From NCBI GenBank assembly GCA_902783305.1, contig CACZQU010000184.1, positions 1 through 11,947 of the forward strand: a DNA stretch of 11,947 nt. The letters are read 5' to 3'. The notes below the pieces were generated by a model, which saw only the letters and a list, made by a program, of their open reading frames with translations, was not told the DNA's origin and did no database searches. Of this stretch, positions 1-5,549 are shown piece by piece (position 1 is the first letter of the stretch; every line of letters starts with the position of its first letter). The DNA comes from an uncultured Lachnospiraceae bacterium. GTDB lineage: Bacteria; Bacillota; Clostridia; Lachnospirales; Lachnospiraceae. The translations under genes were made by a program, and so were the position numbers.

Positions 1-159
1 AAGTGTATCGGCTGTAAATCCTGCATGCGCATCGGATGTCCCGCCATCTCCATGAAGGACGGGAAGGCCCGGGTCGACAATACTCTTTGTGTCGGCTGCG
101 GCGTCTGCAGCCAGCTTTGTCCCAAGGATGCATTTGTATCTACAGCAAAGGAGGTCTGA
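1..159 (+). CDS. iorA: Indolepyruvate:ferredoxin oxidoreductase alpha subunit, C-terminal end (partial)
   Basis: This is the last 52 codons of a gene that begins before the window; frame 1 is open from base 1 and ends at TGA 157-159. The visible part is a two-cluster ferredoxin domain. The first set of cysteines is C2, C5, C8 and C13 (CxxCxxC, then four residues, then CP); the second is C30, C33, C36 and C40 (CVGCGVC...CP). In the family, the alpha subunit carries thiamine pyrophosphate and this C-terminal 8Fe ferredoxin module, which passes electrons from oxidative decarboxylation of arylpyruvates to ferredoxin in the cytoplasm. The short CxxCxxCxxxxCP first motif is typical of IorA. The assignment rests on this domain plus the iorB gene starting two bases after the stop, so translational coupling is likely. 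The thiamine-binding part lies outside the window and cannot be checked. Confidence 0.9.
   Translation, partial: KCIGCKSCMRIGCPAISMKDGKARVDNTLCVGCGVCSQLCPKDAFVSTAKEV
147..155 (+). promoter_or_regulatory. Ribosome binding site of iorB inside the iorA 3' end
   Basis: AAAGGAGGT lies inside the last codons of iorA and six bases before ATG 162. It decides the iorB start: the same frame is open from base 36, but the earlier ATG has no Shine-Dalgarno sequence and would translate the ferredoxin region out of frame. Confidence 0.85.
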
Positions 160-161
160 CC

Positions 162-734
162 ATGGAAACCAAAAGCATCATGATAGTGGGAGTCGGAGGC
201 CAGGGTTCTTTGCTCGCCAGCAAGCTCCTGGGACATCTTCTCCTCTCCCAGGGCTTTGACGTAAAGGTATCCGAAGTGCACGGAATGTCTCAGCGCGGCG
301 GCAGCGTTGTCACCTATGTCCGTTACGGCTCCAGGGTTTATTCCCCCGTCATCGACCGGGGAGAAGCCGATTTTATCGTCTCCTTCGAATTGCTGGAGGC
401 TGCCAGATGGCTTCCCTACCTGAAAAAAGACGGCCAGATCGTCACCAACACGCAGCAGATCGATCCTATGCCTGTCATTACCGGAGCCGCGGAGTATCCC
501 GGAGATCTGGTTGCAAAGATCCAGGCCGCGGGCGCCAGAATCGACGCAATGGATTGTCTGTCCCTTGCGGAGAAAGCCGGCAGCGCGAAAGCTGTCAATA
601 TTGTGCTTCTCGGACGCCTCTCACACTATTTTGATCTTCCCGAGGAAGCCTGGATGGCCTCTCTTGAGGCAAATGTCCCTGCAAAATTCCTTGAGATGAA
701 TAAAAAAGCCTTCGCTCTTGGCAAGAACGCATAG
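162..734 (+). CDS. iorB: Indolepyruvate:ferredoxin oxidoreductase beta subunit
   Basis: This 190-residue cytoplasmic protein has the usual length of IorB and belongs to the gamma-domain family of 2-oxoacid:ferredoxin oxidoreductases. The glycine-rich start IMIVGVGGQGSLLASKLL (residues 6-23) and the signature SEVHGMSQRGGSVVTYVRYG (residues 37-56) are diagnostic. With IorA it catalyses arylpyruvate + CoA + oxidised ferredoxin to arylacetyl-CoA + CO2 + reduced ferredoxin, acting on indolepyruvate, phenylpyruvate or hydroxyphenylpyruvate made by transamination of Trp, Phe or Tyr. The start at 162 is chosen for the AAAGGAGGT site and because the protein then begins just before the conserved glycine-rich strand. 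It is two bases downstream of iorA. A 312-nt gap separates it from the ligase gene, so the following genes may have separate or attenuated expression. Identification is secure; the preferred arylpyruvate cannot be read from sequence. Confidence 0.93.
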   Translation: METKSIMIVGVGGQGSLLASKLLGHLLLSQGFDVKVSEVHGMSQRGGSVVTYVRYGSRVYSPVIDRGEADFIVSFELLEAARWLPYLKKDGQIVTNTQQIDPMPVITGAAEYPGDLVAKIQAAGARIDAMDCLSLAEKAGSAKAVNIVLLGRLSHYFDLPEEAWMASLEANVPAKFLEMNKKAFALGKNA

Positions 735-953
735 GAACTGCCTGTACAGCGGGGAACAGATATTCTTTTTCATGTATTTTATTTGTTCCTGCGAACAAAA
801 GCTGCCGTTCCTTAAGGCTGTGCAACACCCCCACCGGCCGCAACCCCTGCTATTTCAGAGGGCTTTCCCTTCCGAATGCCTGAACATGCAGGTTTTGTAA
901 CGATAAGGATCTGCAAAACCCTGACTTTACCGTTACAGGTTTCTGGCTTTTCG

Positions 954-977
954 GTTACTGTTCAGCTGAATAGTGAC
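954..977. repeat. Palindromic repeat copy 1 (arms joined, core missing)
   Basis: GTTACTGTTCAG (954-965) is followed directly by CTGAATAGTGAC (966-977). The halves match the left and right ends of the longer elements at 5357-5418 and 11850-11907, but the core of roughly 30 bases is absent. It is read as an internally deleted copy of the same repeat family. Confidence 0.6.
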
Positions 978-997
978 TAATTTCTGCATGCTCAGAA

Positions 998-1018
998 GGC
1001 AGCGGGAAATCCGCCGCC
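998..1018 (+). other. Small hairpin before the ligase ribosome binding site
   Basis: GGC-A-GCGG (998-1005) pairs with CCGC-C-GCC (1011-1018), with one A/C mismatch and a five-base loop. It ends eight bases before the AAAGGAG site at 1027-1033. It could be an mRNA stability or translation-control structure; it lacks a T-run and so is not a typical terminator. Confidence 0.35.
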
Positions 1019-1046
1019 TAAACGAGAAAGGAGTATTAGAGTATAT

Positions 1047-2348
1047 ATGGAGAGATACTATCAGGAAGACATTGAATGCGCTTCTGAGGAACAGATCAAA
1101 GCGATTCAGAACGAAAAACTGTTGAAGCAGGTCCGTCATGTCTGGGAAAATGTCCCTTACTACCGTGAAAAAATGAAGGAAAAAGGGCTGACCCCAGATG
1201 ATATCCAGTCTCTTGACGACCTTCACAAGCTTCCCTTCCTCTCAAAAAAAGACCTTCGGGATGCTTATCCTTACGGGCTTCTCGGTGTTCCGCTGAAGGA
1301 CTGCGTAAGGATCCAGTCCACCTCCGGCACCACCGGTAAGCGCGTCGTCGCTTTCTATACCCAGAAGGACATTGATCTGTGGGAAGAATGCTGCGCCAGA
1401 GCCATTGTCGCTGTCGGCGGTACCAGCGATGATGTCTGCCAGGTATCCTACGGCTACGGTCTTTTTACCGGAGGCCCCGGCCTCAACGGCGGCTCCCACA
1501 AGGTGGGCTGCCTGACGATTCCCACCAGCTCCGGAAACACAGACCGCCAGCTGATGTTTATCAATGACCTGCAGGCAACGATTCTTTGCTGCACCCCAAG
1601 CTATGCCGCGTACCTGGGCGAACGGTTCAAAGAGCTGGGCTATACCCCGGAACAGATTTCCCTCAAAGCCGGTATTTTCGGAGCGGAAGCCTGGAGCGAA
1701 GAGATGCGCCGCGATATCGAGCATACCCTGGGCATCAAGGCTTATGACATCTATGGTCTGACCGAGCTCTCCGGCCCCGGCGTAGCCTTCGAATGCTCTG
1801 CCCAGAACGGAATGCATATCAATGAGGATCACTTCCTTGCGGAAATCATCGATCCGGACACCGGCGAAGTCCTTCCGGAGGGCAGCCAGGGAGAGCTCGT
1901 ATTTACCTCTCTCGACAAGGAAGCCTTTCCGCTTCTTCGCTACCGTACCCGCGATATCTGTACTCTGACCCGGGGCAAATGCTCCTGCGGAAGAACCCAT
2001 GTCAAAATGGCGAAGCCGAAAGGACGCTCCGATGACATGCTGATCATCCGCGGTGTCAATGTATTCCCGAGCCAGATCGAAACCGTACTGCTCAACCATG
2101 GTTATGCCGCCAATTACCAGATCATCGTTGACCGCGTCAACAATACCGACACCCTGGATGTCTGGGTGGAGATGACCCCGGAGATGTTCACCGACAATCT
2201 CGGCGAAATCGAACAGCGTCAGAAGGACCTGGTAGACGGACTGAAATCCATGCTCGGCCTCAAGGCCAAGGTCTCTCTTGTCGCCCCGAAAACCATCGCC
2301 AGGAGCGAAGGCAAGGCTGTCCGGGTCATCGACAGGAGAAAGATTTAA
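1047..2348 (+). CDS. paaK: Phenylacetate-CoA ligase (AMP-forming), PaaK family
   Basis: This 433-residue cytoplasmic enzyme has the normal PaaK length. It shows the ANL adenylation motifs in order: the phosphate loop STSGTTGK (91-98), YDIYGLTELSGPG (233-245), the YRTRD hinge aspartate region (299-303), GRSDDMLIIRG (327-337), and the C-terminal catalytic lysine in RSEGKAVRV (419-427). Cysteines at 312 and 314 in the KCSCGRTH segment are usual for the family. The reaction joins arylacetate, ATP and CoA to arylacetyl-CoA, AMP and PPi. Next to iorAB it probably works on phenylacetate, hydroxyphenylacetate or indoleacetate, and the physiological direction could be CoA-ester hydrolysis coupled to product release. 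The start at 1047 has AAAGGAG 13 bases upstream, a rather long spacing, but no better start exists. An ACT-domain gene follows after 41 bases. Confidence 0.95.
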   Translation: MERYYQEDIECASEEQIKAIQNEKLLKQVRHVWENVPYYREKMKEKGLTPDDIQSLDDLHKLPFLSKKDLRDAYPYGLLGVPLKDCVRIQSTSGTTGKRVVAFYTQKDIDLWEECCARAIVAVGGTSDDVCQVSYGYGLFTGGPGLNGGSHKVGCLTIPTSSGNTDRQLMFINDLQATILCCTPSYAAYLGERFKELGYTPEQISLKAGIFGAEAWSEEMRRDIEHTLGIKAYDIYGLTELSGPGVAFECSAQNGMHINEDHFLAEIIDPDTGEVLPEGSQGELVFTSLDKEAFPLLRYRTRDICTLTRGKCSCGRTHVKMAKPKGRSDDMLIIRGVNVFPSQIETVLLNHGYAANYQIIVDRVNNTDTLDVWVEMTPEMFTDNLGEIEQRQKDLVDGLKSMLGLKAKVSLVAPKTIARSEGKAVRVIDRRKI

Positions 2349-2389
2349 TCCCCGCTGCCAGCTGTAAAGGAAATATACGGAGGTGCCCT

Positions 2390-2824
2390 ATGAGCGTAAA
2401 ACAGATTTCTGTCTTTTTGGAAAATAAACCTGGAACCCTGGAAGCGATGACCCGTACTCTGGCAGAGAATAATGTCGATATGCGGGCTCTCTCCCTCGCG
2501 GAAACAAAGGATTTCGGCATCGCCCGCATAATCGTAAACGACGTCTATGAAGCCACCAACGTCCTCAAGGAGGCTGACTTCGTAGCCAGTCTGACCCCGG
2601 TGCTTGCCTACGCGATCCCTGACGAGGCCGGCGGCCTGCACAGGCTTCTCACCTCATTCACAGAAGCCGGAGTCAATATTGAATATATGTATGCTTTCCT
2701 CGGCAGCAAATCCGCAGGCAAAGCGTACATGATTTTCCGCGTCGCCAATACAAAAGAAGCGGAAAACGCTCTTTCGGCCAGGGGACTGAAGTCGCTCAGC
2801 CAGGAGGAAATCTCTCTGATCTGA
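2390..2824 (+). CDS. Tandem ACT-domain protein
   Basis: This 144-residue cytoplasmic protein is made of two ACT domains with no catalytic part. The first covers about residues 4-66, beginning KQISVFLENKPGTLEAM, the typical ACT start with its ligand-binding Pro-Gly turn. The second covers about residues 72-137, with AGGLHRLLTSFTEAGVNIEY as the matching helix. ACT domains bind amino acids and control enzymes or act as free sensors. A two-ACT protein of this size next to ior and phenylacetate-CoA ligase genes is a recurrent arrangement in Clostridia and related anaerobes, so a role in sensing Phe, Tyr or Trp and modulating the ligase or Ior is inferred, not shown. The start is supported by GGAGGT (2379-2384). 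It lies 41 bases after the ligase and is the last gene of that unit. Confidence 0.92.
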   Translation: MSVKQISVFLENKPGTLEAMTRTLAENNVDMRALSLAETKDFGIARIIVNDVYEATNVLKEADFVASLTPVLAYAIPDEAGGLHRLLTSFTEAGVNIEYMYAFLGSKSAGKAYMIFRVANTKEAENALSARGLKSLSQEEISLI

Positions 2825-2874
2825 TCCCGGGATAACGCGGTGCATACTGCTTTGCAAGCACTATGGCCTGACAG

Positions 2875-2927
2875 GGTAAACGTAACATCCATAAGCAGCC
2901 CAGCGCGTGAAGGATGAATAGTTTACC
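2875..2927. repeat. Palindromic repeat copy 2 (divergent)
   Basis: GGTAAACGTAACATCC (2875-2890) pairs imperfectly with GGATGAATAGTTTACC (2912-2927), with mismatches only in the middle of each arm. The core CAGCGCGTGAAGG resembles the CGCGCGGGAAGG core of copy 5, and GATGAATAGTTTACC resembles the right arm CGTGAATAGTAACC. It is the most diverged of the copies that still have two arms. Confidence 0.5.
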
Positions 2928-2947
2928 TGATGTCCTGAAGTTTTATC

Positions 2948-3074
2948 TGAAAAATGCCGGAAATCCAGTCTTCCGGGTTGCTTCATCTTTTCCTGCCTTT
3001 CCTCCTGTAAGGAGAATGGGATAAAGGTAAACGATGAACAGTAACCTCTCGAGGCTGGTTTCCGGCATTTTTCA
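2948..3074. repeat. 127-bp segment bounded by 16-bp perfect inverted repeats
   Basis: TGAAAAATGCCGGAAA (2948-2963) is exactly reverse-complementary to TTTCCGGCATTTTTCA (3059-3074). The left arm can alternatively form a local hairpin, CCGGAA (2957-2962) with TTCCGG (2971-2976). The right arm is followed by CATTTTTTC, so for transcripts coming from the ACT gene it could act as a terminator. The segment also carries GGTAAACGATGAACAGTAACC at 3026-3046, shown here as two parts: GGTAAAC and GATGAACAGTAACC, the latter like the right arm of the palindromic repeat family. A small non-autonomous mobile element is the alternative reading; no clear target duplication is visible. Confidence 0.6.
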
Positions 3075-3083
3075 CATTTTTTC

Positions 3084-3112
3084 TTGAATTCATAGGGCTG
3101 TAGTAGTATATT
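3084..3112 (+). promoter_or_regulatory. Sigma-A type promoter of the 5'-nucleotidase gene
   Basis: A -35 box TTGAAT (3084-3089) and a -10 box TATATT (3107-3112) are separated by exactly 17 bases. Transcription would start near 3119, giving a leader of about 80 bases before ATG 3200. Confidence 0.65.
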
Positions 3113-3199
3113 TTATATGGTACTATCGGAAATCCGGGCTGAGTCATTCCGGAACTCCGTAAACAGCGGTTTCTTTATCTGACGAAGGAGGAAAGAAAG

Positions 3200-5233
3200 A
3201 TGAAAAAAGCACTTGCGTTACTGCTCAGCGCAATGTTGTTGCTGGGTGCCCTCCCGGTTCTCGCCGGTGAGGAGGAAGCCGAAGGGTTGCAGCAGGATCT
3301 GGTCATTCTTTTTACCAGTGATGTACACTGCGGTGTTAACCAGAATTTTGGTCTCGCGTCCCTCGGGCAGATCCGTCAGGCCTATGAGGATGCCGGAAAT
3401 TACACCCTGCTTGTCGACGACGGTGATTTTATCCAGGGAGAGCCTCTGGGAACCATGACCGAAGGGGAGGCCCTGACCTATCTGATGAATGTTGCAGGTT
3501 ATGACATTGCCATTCCCGGTAATCACGAATTCGATTACGGCATGGATGTTTTCCTGGATCTTGCCGAAAAAGCGGACTTCCCGTATGTCAGCTGTAATTT
3601 TAACAAGGAAGGCGAACTGGTTTTTGATCCTTATGTCATCAAAGAATTTGACGGTGTGAAATTCGCGTTTGTCGGCATCTGCACACCGTATACTCTCACC
3701 TCCTCCACCCCGAAGTATTTCCAGGATGAATCCGGCAAATTTGTATACGGGTTCTTCCAGGACGATACCGGAGAGCTCCTGATCTCCAAGGTTCAGGAAG
3801 CCGTAGACGCTGCCCGGGCAGAGGGGGCGGATTATGTCATTGCCATGTGCCACCTCGGGAATGAAGATGCCTGCAGACCATATACGTATGAAGACATCAT
3901 CACCAAAACCAATGGAATCGATCTCCTCCTCGACGGGCACAGCCATGACACAGATCAGGTTACCGTCAAAAACAAGGACGGAGAAGAAGTCCTCCGGTCT
4001 GCCTGCGGCACCAAGCTGGCCTGCATCGGTACCGCTACCATCGCGAAGGACGGTACCATCTCCAGCAATCTGCTCTCCTGGACCCTGCCCATGGACGCTC
4101 CCGCCGTCTTCCCGATTGACAACCCCGTCAGTGCTGCAATCAAGGACGCAACCGAGGATCTGGACGAGCTGCTCGCTGAGGTCGTCGGCGAAACCGATTT
4201 TGAGCTTACCATCAATGATCCCGTTGTAAAGGATGACAGCGGCCAGCCAATCCGTATTGTCCGCAGAGCCGAGACAAACCTGGGCGATCTTTGCGCTGAT
4301 GCTGTCCGCTATGCCGGAAACGCGGATATCGCTATCCTCAACGGCGGCGGAATCCGTGTCTCGATCCCGGCCGGCCCGATCACCCGCAACAATATCCTGA
4401 CCGTTCACCCCTTCGGCAACTCGGTCTGCGTCATCGAGGCAACCGGGCAGCAGATCCTTGATGCCCTGGAATGGGGCGCAAGGGCAATTCCCAGCGAAAC
4501 CGGCGGATTCCTGCAGGTCTCCGGACTCACCTATGAAATCCATACTTATATTGACAGCCCCTGCACTCAGGATGAAGACGGAATATGGACCGGAGCCGAC
4601 GGTGAATACCGGGTAAAGAATGTCATGGTGGGAGACGAGCCTCTGGATCCGGAGAAAACGTACCGCCTTGCCGGCACCAATTATATCCTGCTGGATCAGG
4701 GTGACGGATACAACATGTTCGGTGATGCCGATGTCCTCGAGATAGAGATGGCCCTGGACAATCAGGCTCTTCTCAACTATATTGTCGATGTTCTTGGCGG
4801 CGTTATCGGGGAAGAATATGCCGATCCTTATGGACAGGGACGTATCATCGCTGTCGAAGAAAAACCGGATCAGACACAGGACGTAACACAAGCCGCTTCG
4901 GAGGAGGCTTCGGAAGACTCCTCCCAGCCGGACGCCGAAGCTCCGGCTGAGTCAGAAACAGCAGGCGAACCTGTCACAGAGGCTGCTGCCGAAGAAGCAG
5001 AAGCCCAAACCGAAGCGGAAATCGAAACCGAAGCAGCTCAGCCGGAGTCAGAGGCTTCCGCTCCGGAGAAAGAGCCCGCCGAAGAAGATACAGATTCAGC
5101 AGACTCCGAAGAAGCATCAGAATCAGAAGCAGAAGCGGAAGAAGGCACAGAAGAAACCGGATCCGGCGGCGGATTCAACTTCTCCAATATTCCTTCTATT
5201 GACGAGCAGGTCATCGCAACTGTCGGTGAATAA
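3200..5233 (+). CDS. Secreted 5'-nucleotidase / 2',3'-cyclic phosphodiesterase family protein
   Basis: This is a 677-residue exported protein. A signal peptide (residues 1-22, MKKALALLLSAMLLLG core, cleavage likely after VLA) precedes a calcineurin-like metallophosphatase domain. Its metal ligands are visible in DVH (41-43), DDGDF (73-77), GNHEFDYG (107-114), CHLG (217-220) and DGHSHD (245-250). The 5'-nucleotidase C-terminal substrate-binding domain follows from about 335, with NLGDLCADAVR (360-370), NGGGIR (381-386) and GDGYNMFGD (501-509). Members hydrolyse nucleoside 5'-monophosphates outside the membrane to nucleoside and phosphate; substrate range varies. Residues from about 553 to 655 form a Glu/Ala/Ser-rich acidic tail, and the end GGGFNFSNIPSIDEQVIATVGE (split here as GGGFNFSN and IPSIDEQVIATVGE) has no LPXTG motif, membrane segment or obvious wall-binding domain. 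AAGGAGG (3185-3191) supports the start. It is a single-gene unit with its own promoter and terminator. Confidence 0.93.
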   Translation: MKKALALLLSAMLLLGALPVLAGEEEAEGLQQDLVILFTSDVHCGVNQNFGLASLGQIRQAYEDAGNYTLLVDDGDFIQGEPLGTMTEGEALTYLMNVAGYDIAIPGNHEFDYGMDVFLDLAEKADFPYVSCNFNKEGELVFDPYVIKEFDGVKFAFVGICTPYTLTSSTPKYFQDESGKFVYGFFQDDTGELLISKVQEAVDAARAEGADYVIAMCHLGNEDACRPYTYEDIITKTNGIDLLLDGHSHDTDQVTVKNKDGEEVLRSACGTKLACIGTATIAKDGTISSNLLSWTLPMDAPAVFPIDNPVSAAIKDATEDLDELLAEVVGETDFELTINDPVVKDDSGQPIRIVRRAETNLGDLCADAVRYAGNADIAILNGGGIRVSIPAGPITRNNILTVHPFGNSVCVIEATGQQILDALEWGARAIPSETGGFLQVSGLTYEIHTYIDSPCTQDEDGIWTGADGEYRVKNVMVGDEPLDPEKTYRLAGTNYILLDQGDGYNMFGDADVLEIEMALDNQALLNYIVDVLGGVIGEEYADPYGQGRIIAVEEKPDQTQDVTQAASEEASEDSSQPDAEAPAESETAGEPVTEAAAEEAEAQTEAEIETEAAQPESEASAPEKEPAEEDTDSADSEEASESEAEAEEGTEETGSGGGFNFSNIPSIDEQVIATVGE

Positions 5234-5259
5234 GTGTCAAACCTGACATATGGATGAGA

Positions 5260-5295
5260 AATCCCCCAGGATCCTGGTATCCTGGGGGATTTTTT
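5260..5295 (+). terminator. Rho-independent terminator of the 5'-nucleotidase gene
   Basis: AATCCCCCAGGA (5260-5271) and TCCTGGGGGATT (5280-5291) form a perfect 12-bp stem with an eight-base loop. Six T residues run from 5290 to 5295. It starts 27 bases after the stop codon. Confidence 0.92.
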
Positions 5296-5356
5296 CCCCT
5301 TTATTCAACCGTAAAAGCCATGCAGAGACGGCCGGAGTGTTAACCGGCCGCCGGTC

Positions 5357-5418
5357 GTAACCATTCGTGGTTTTACGGTAATGCCCCGCGCGGAGAAGGT
5401 TAGACCGTGAATAGTAAC
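5357..5418. repeat. Palindromic repeat copy 3
   Basis: The left arm GTAACCATTCGTGG (5357-5370) pairs with the right arm CCGTGAATAGTAAC (5405-5418) with ten Watson-Crick pairs, two G-T pairs and two mismatches. The core CCGCGCGGAGAAGGTTAGA (5386-5404) closely matches that of copy 5 (CGCGCGGGAAGGTTAGA). Confidence 0.75.
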
Positions 5419-5455
5419 CCACGCTCTCGTCTTTTTCAAAACAGGAAAAAAAAGC

Positions 5456-5484
5456 TTGCAATTCTTTTGGAAATAGTGTATTCT
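5456..5484 (+). promoter_or_regulatory. Sigma-A type promoter of the symporter gene
   Basis: TTGCAA (5456-5461) and TATTCT (5479-5484) are separated by 17 bases. The predicted transcription start falls close to the tandem repeat at 5496-5522. Confidence 0.6.
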
Positions 5485-5495
5485 CTAATGCGTCG

Positions 5496-5522
5496 ACGCG
5501 TTTAAGCTTCAACGCGTTTAAG
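5496..5522 (+). repeat. Tandem 11-bp direct repeat at the symporter transcription start
   Basis: ACGCGTTTAAG occurs at 5496-5506 and again at 5512-5522, a 16-bp period. It lies directly downstream of the -10 box, where a bound repressor would block transcription. It is a candidate operator; no regulator gene is adjacent and the binding protein is unknown. Confidence 0.45.
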
Positions 5523-5549
5523 TGTTAAAGTATACCTGGGAGGTTCATT

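Larger units (their letters stand above)
735..1046 (+). other. 312-nt intergenic leader between iorB and the ligase gene
   Basis: No convincing gene is seen here. The stretch contains a 7-bp hairpin (TTTGTTC 782-788, loop CTGC, GAACAAA 793-799), a possible longer pairing of GTAACGATAA (897-906) with TTACCGTTAC (927-936), a compact palindrome at 954-977, and a hairpin at 998-1018 just before the ribosome binding site of the next gene. None is followed by a clear T-run and no good -35/-10 pair was found. It could be an untranslated leader or only an accumulation of repeat fragments. Confidence 0.5.
2825..3199. other. 375-nt intergenic region rich in inverted repeats
   Basis: No gene is seen. 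From left to right it holds a palindromic element (2875-2927), a segment bounded by 16-bp perfect inverted repeats (2948-3074) that contains a single-arm repeat fragment (3026-3046), and then a good promoter for the nucleotidase gene (3084-3112). Confidence 0.7.
5234..5549. other. 316-nt intergenic region before the symporter gene
   Basis: No gene is seen. The order is a terminator (5260-5295), a GC-rich 7-bp hairpin (CGGCCGG 5329-5335, CCGGCCG 5344-5350), palindromic repeat copy 3 (5357-5418), a promoter (5456-5484) and a tandem 11-bp direct repeat (5496-5522). The stretch ACCGTAAAAGCCATGC (5309-5324) also resembles the core of copy 4 (ACCGTAAAGCCATACC), so parts of a second element may be present. 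Confidence 0.65.

Noticed and set aside
36..161. Upstream extension of iorB to ATG 36
   Set aside because: It would translate the iorA ferredoxin domain in the wrong frame, and the AAAGGAGGT site points to ATG 162.
735..1046. T-box or other known riboswitch in the leader before the ligase gene
   Set aside because: No T-box sequence, specifier-like stem or known aptamer core was found, and no terminator hairpin with a T-run is present.
1242..2099. 285-codon open frame on the - strand, opposite the ligase gene
   Set aside because: It is a shadow of the clearly identified PaaK-family gene and shows no ribosome binding site or motif.
3218..4891. 557-codon open frame on the - strand, opposite the 5'-nucleotidase
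   Set aside because: The + strand frame has a signal peptide, all metallophosphatase motifs, a promoter and a terminator. The antisense frame has no recognisable domain and is explained by codon bias.
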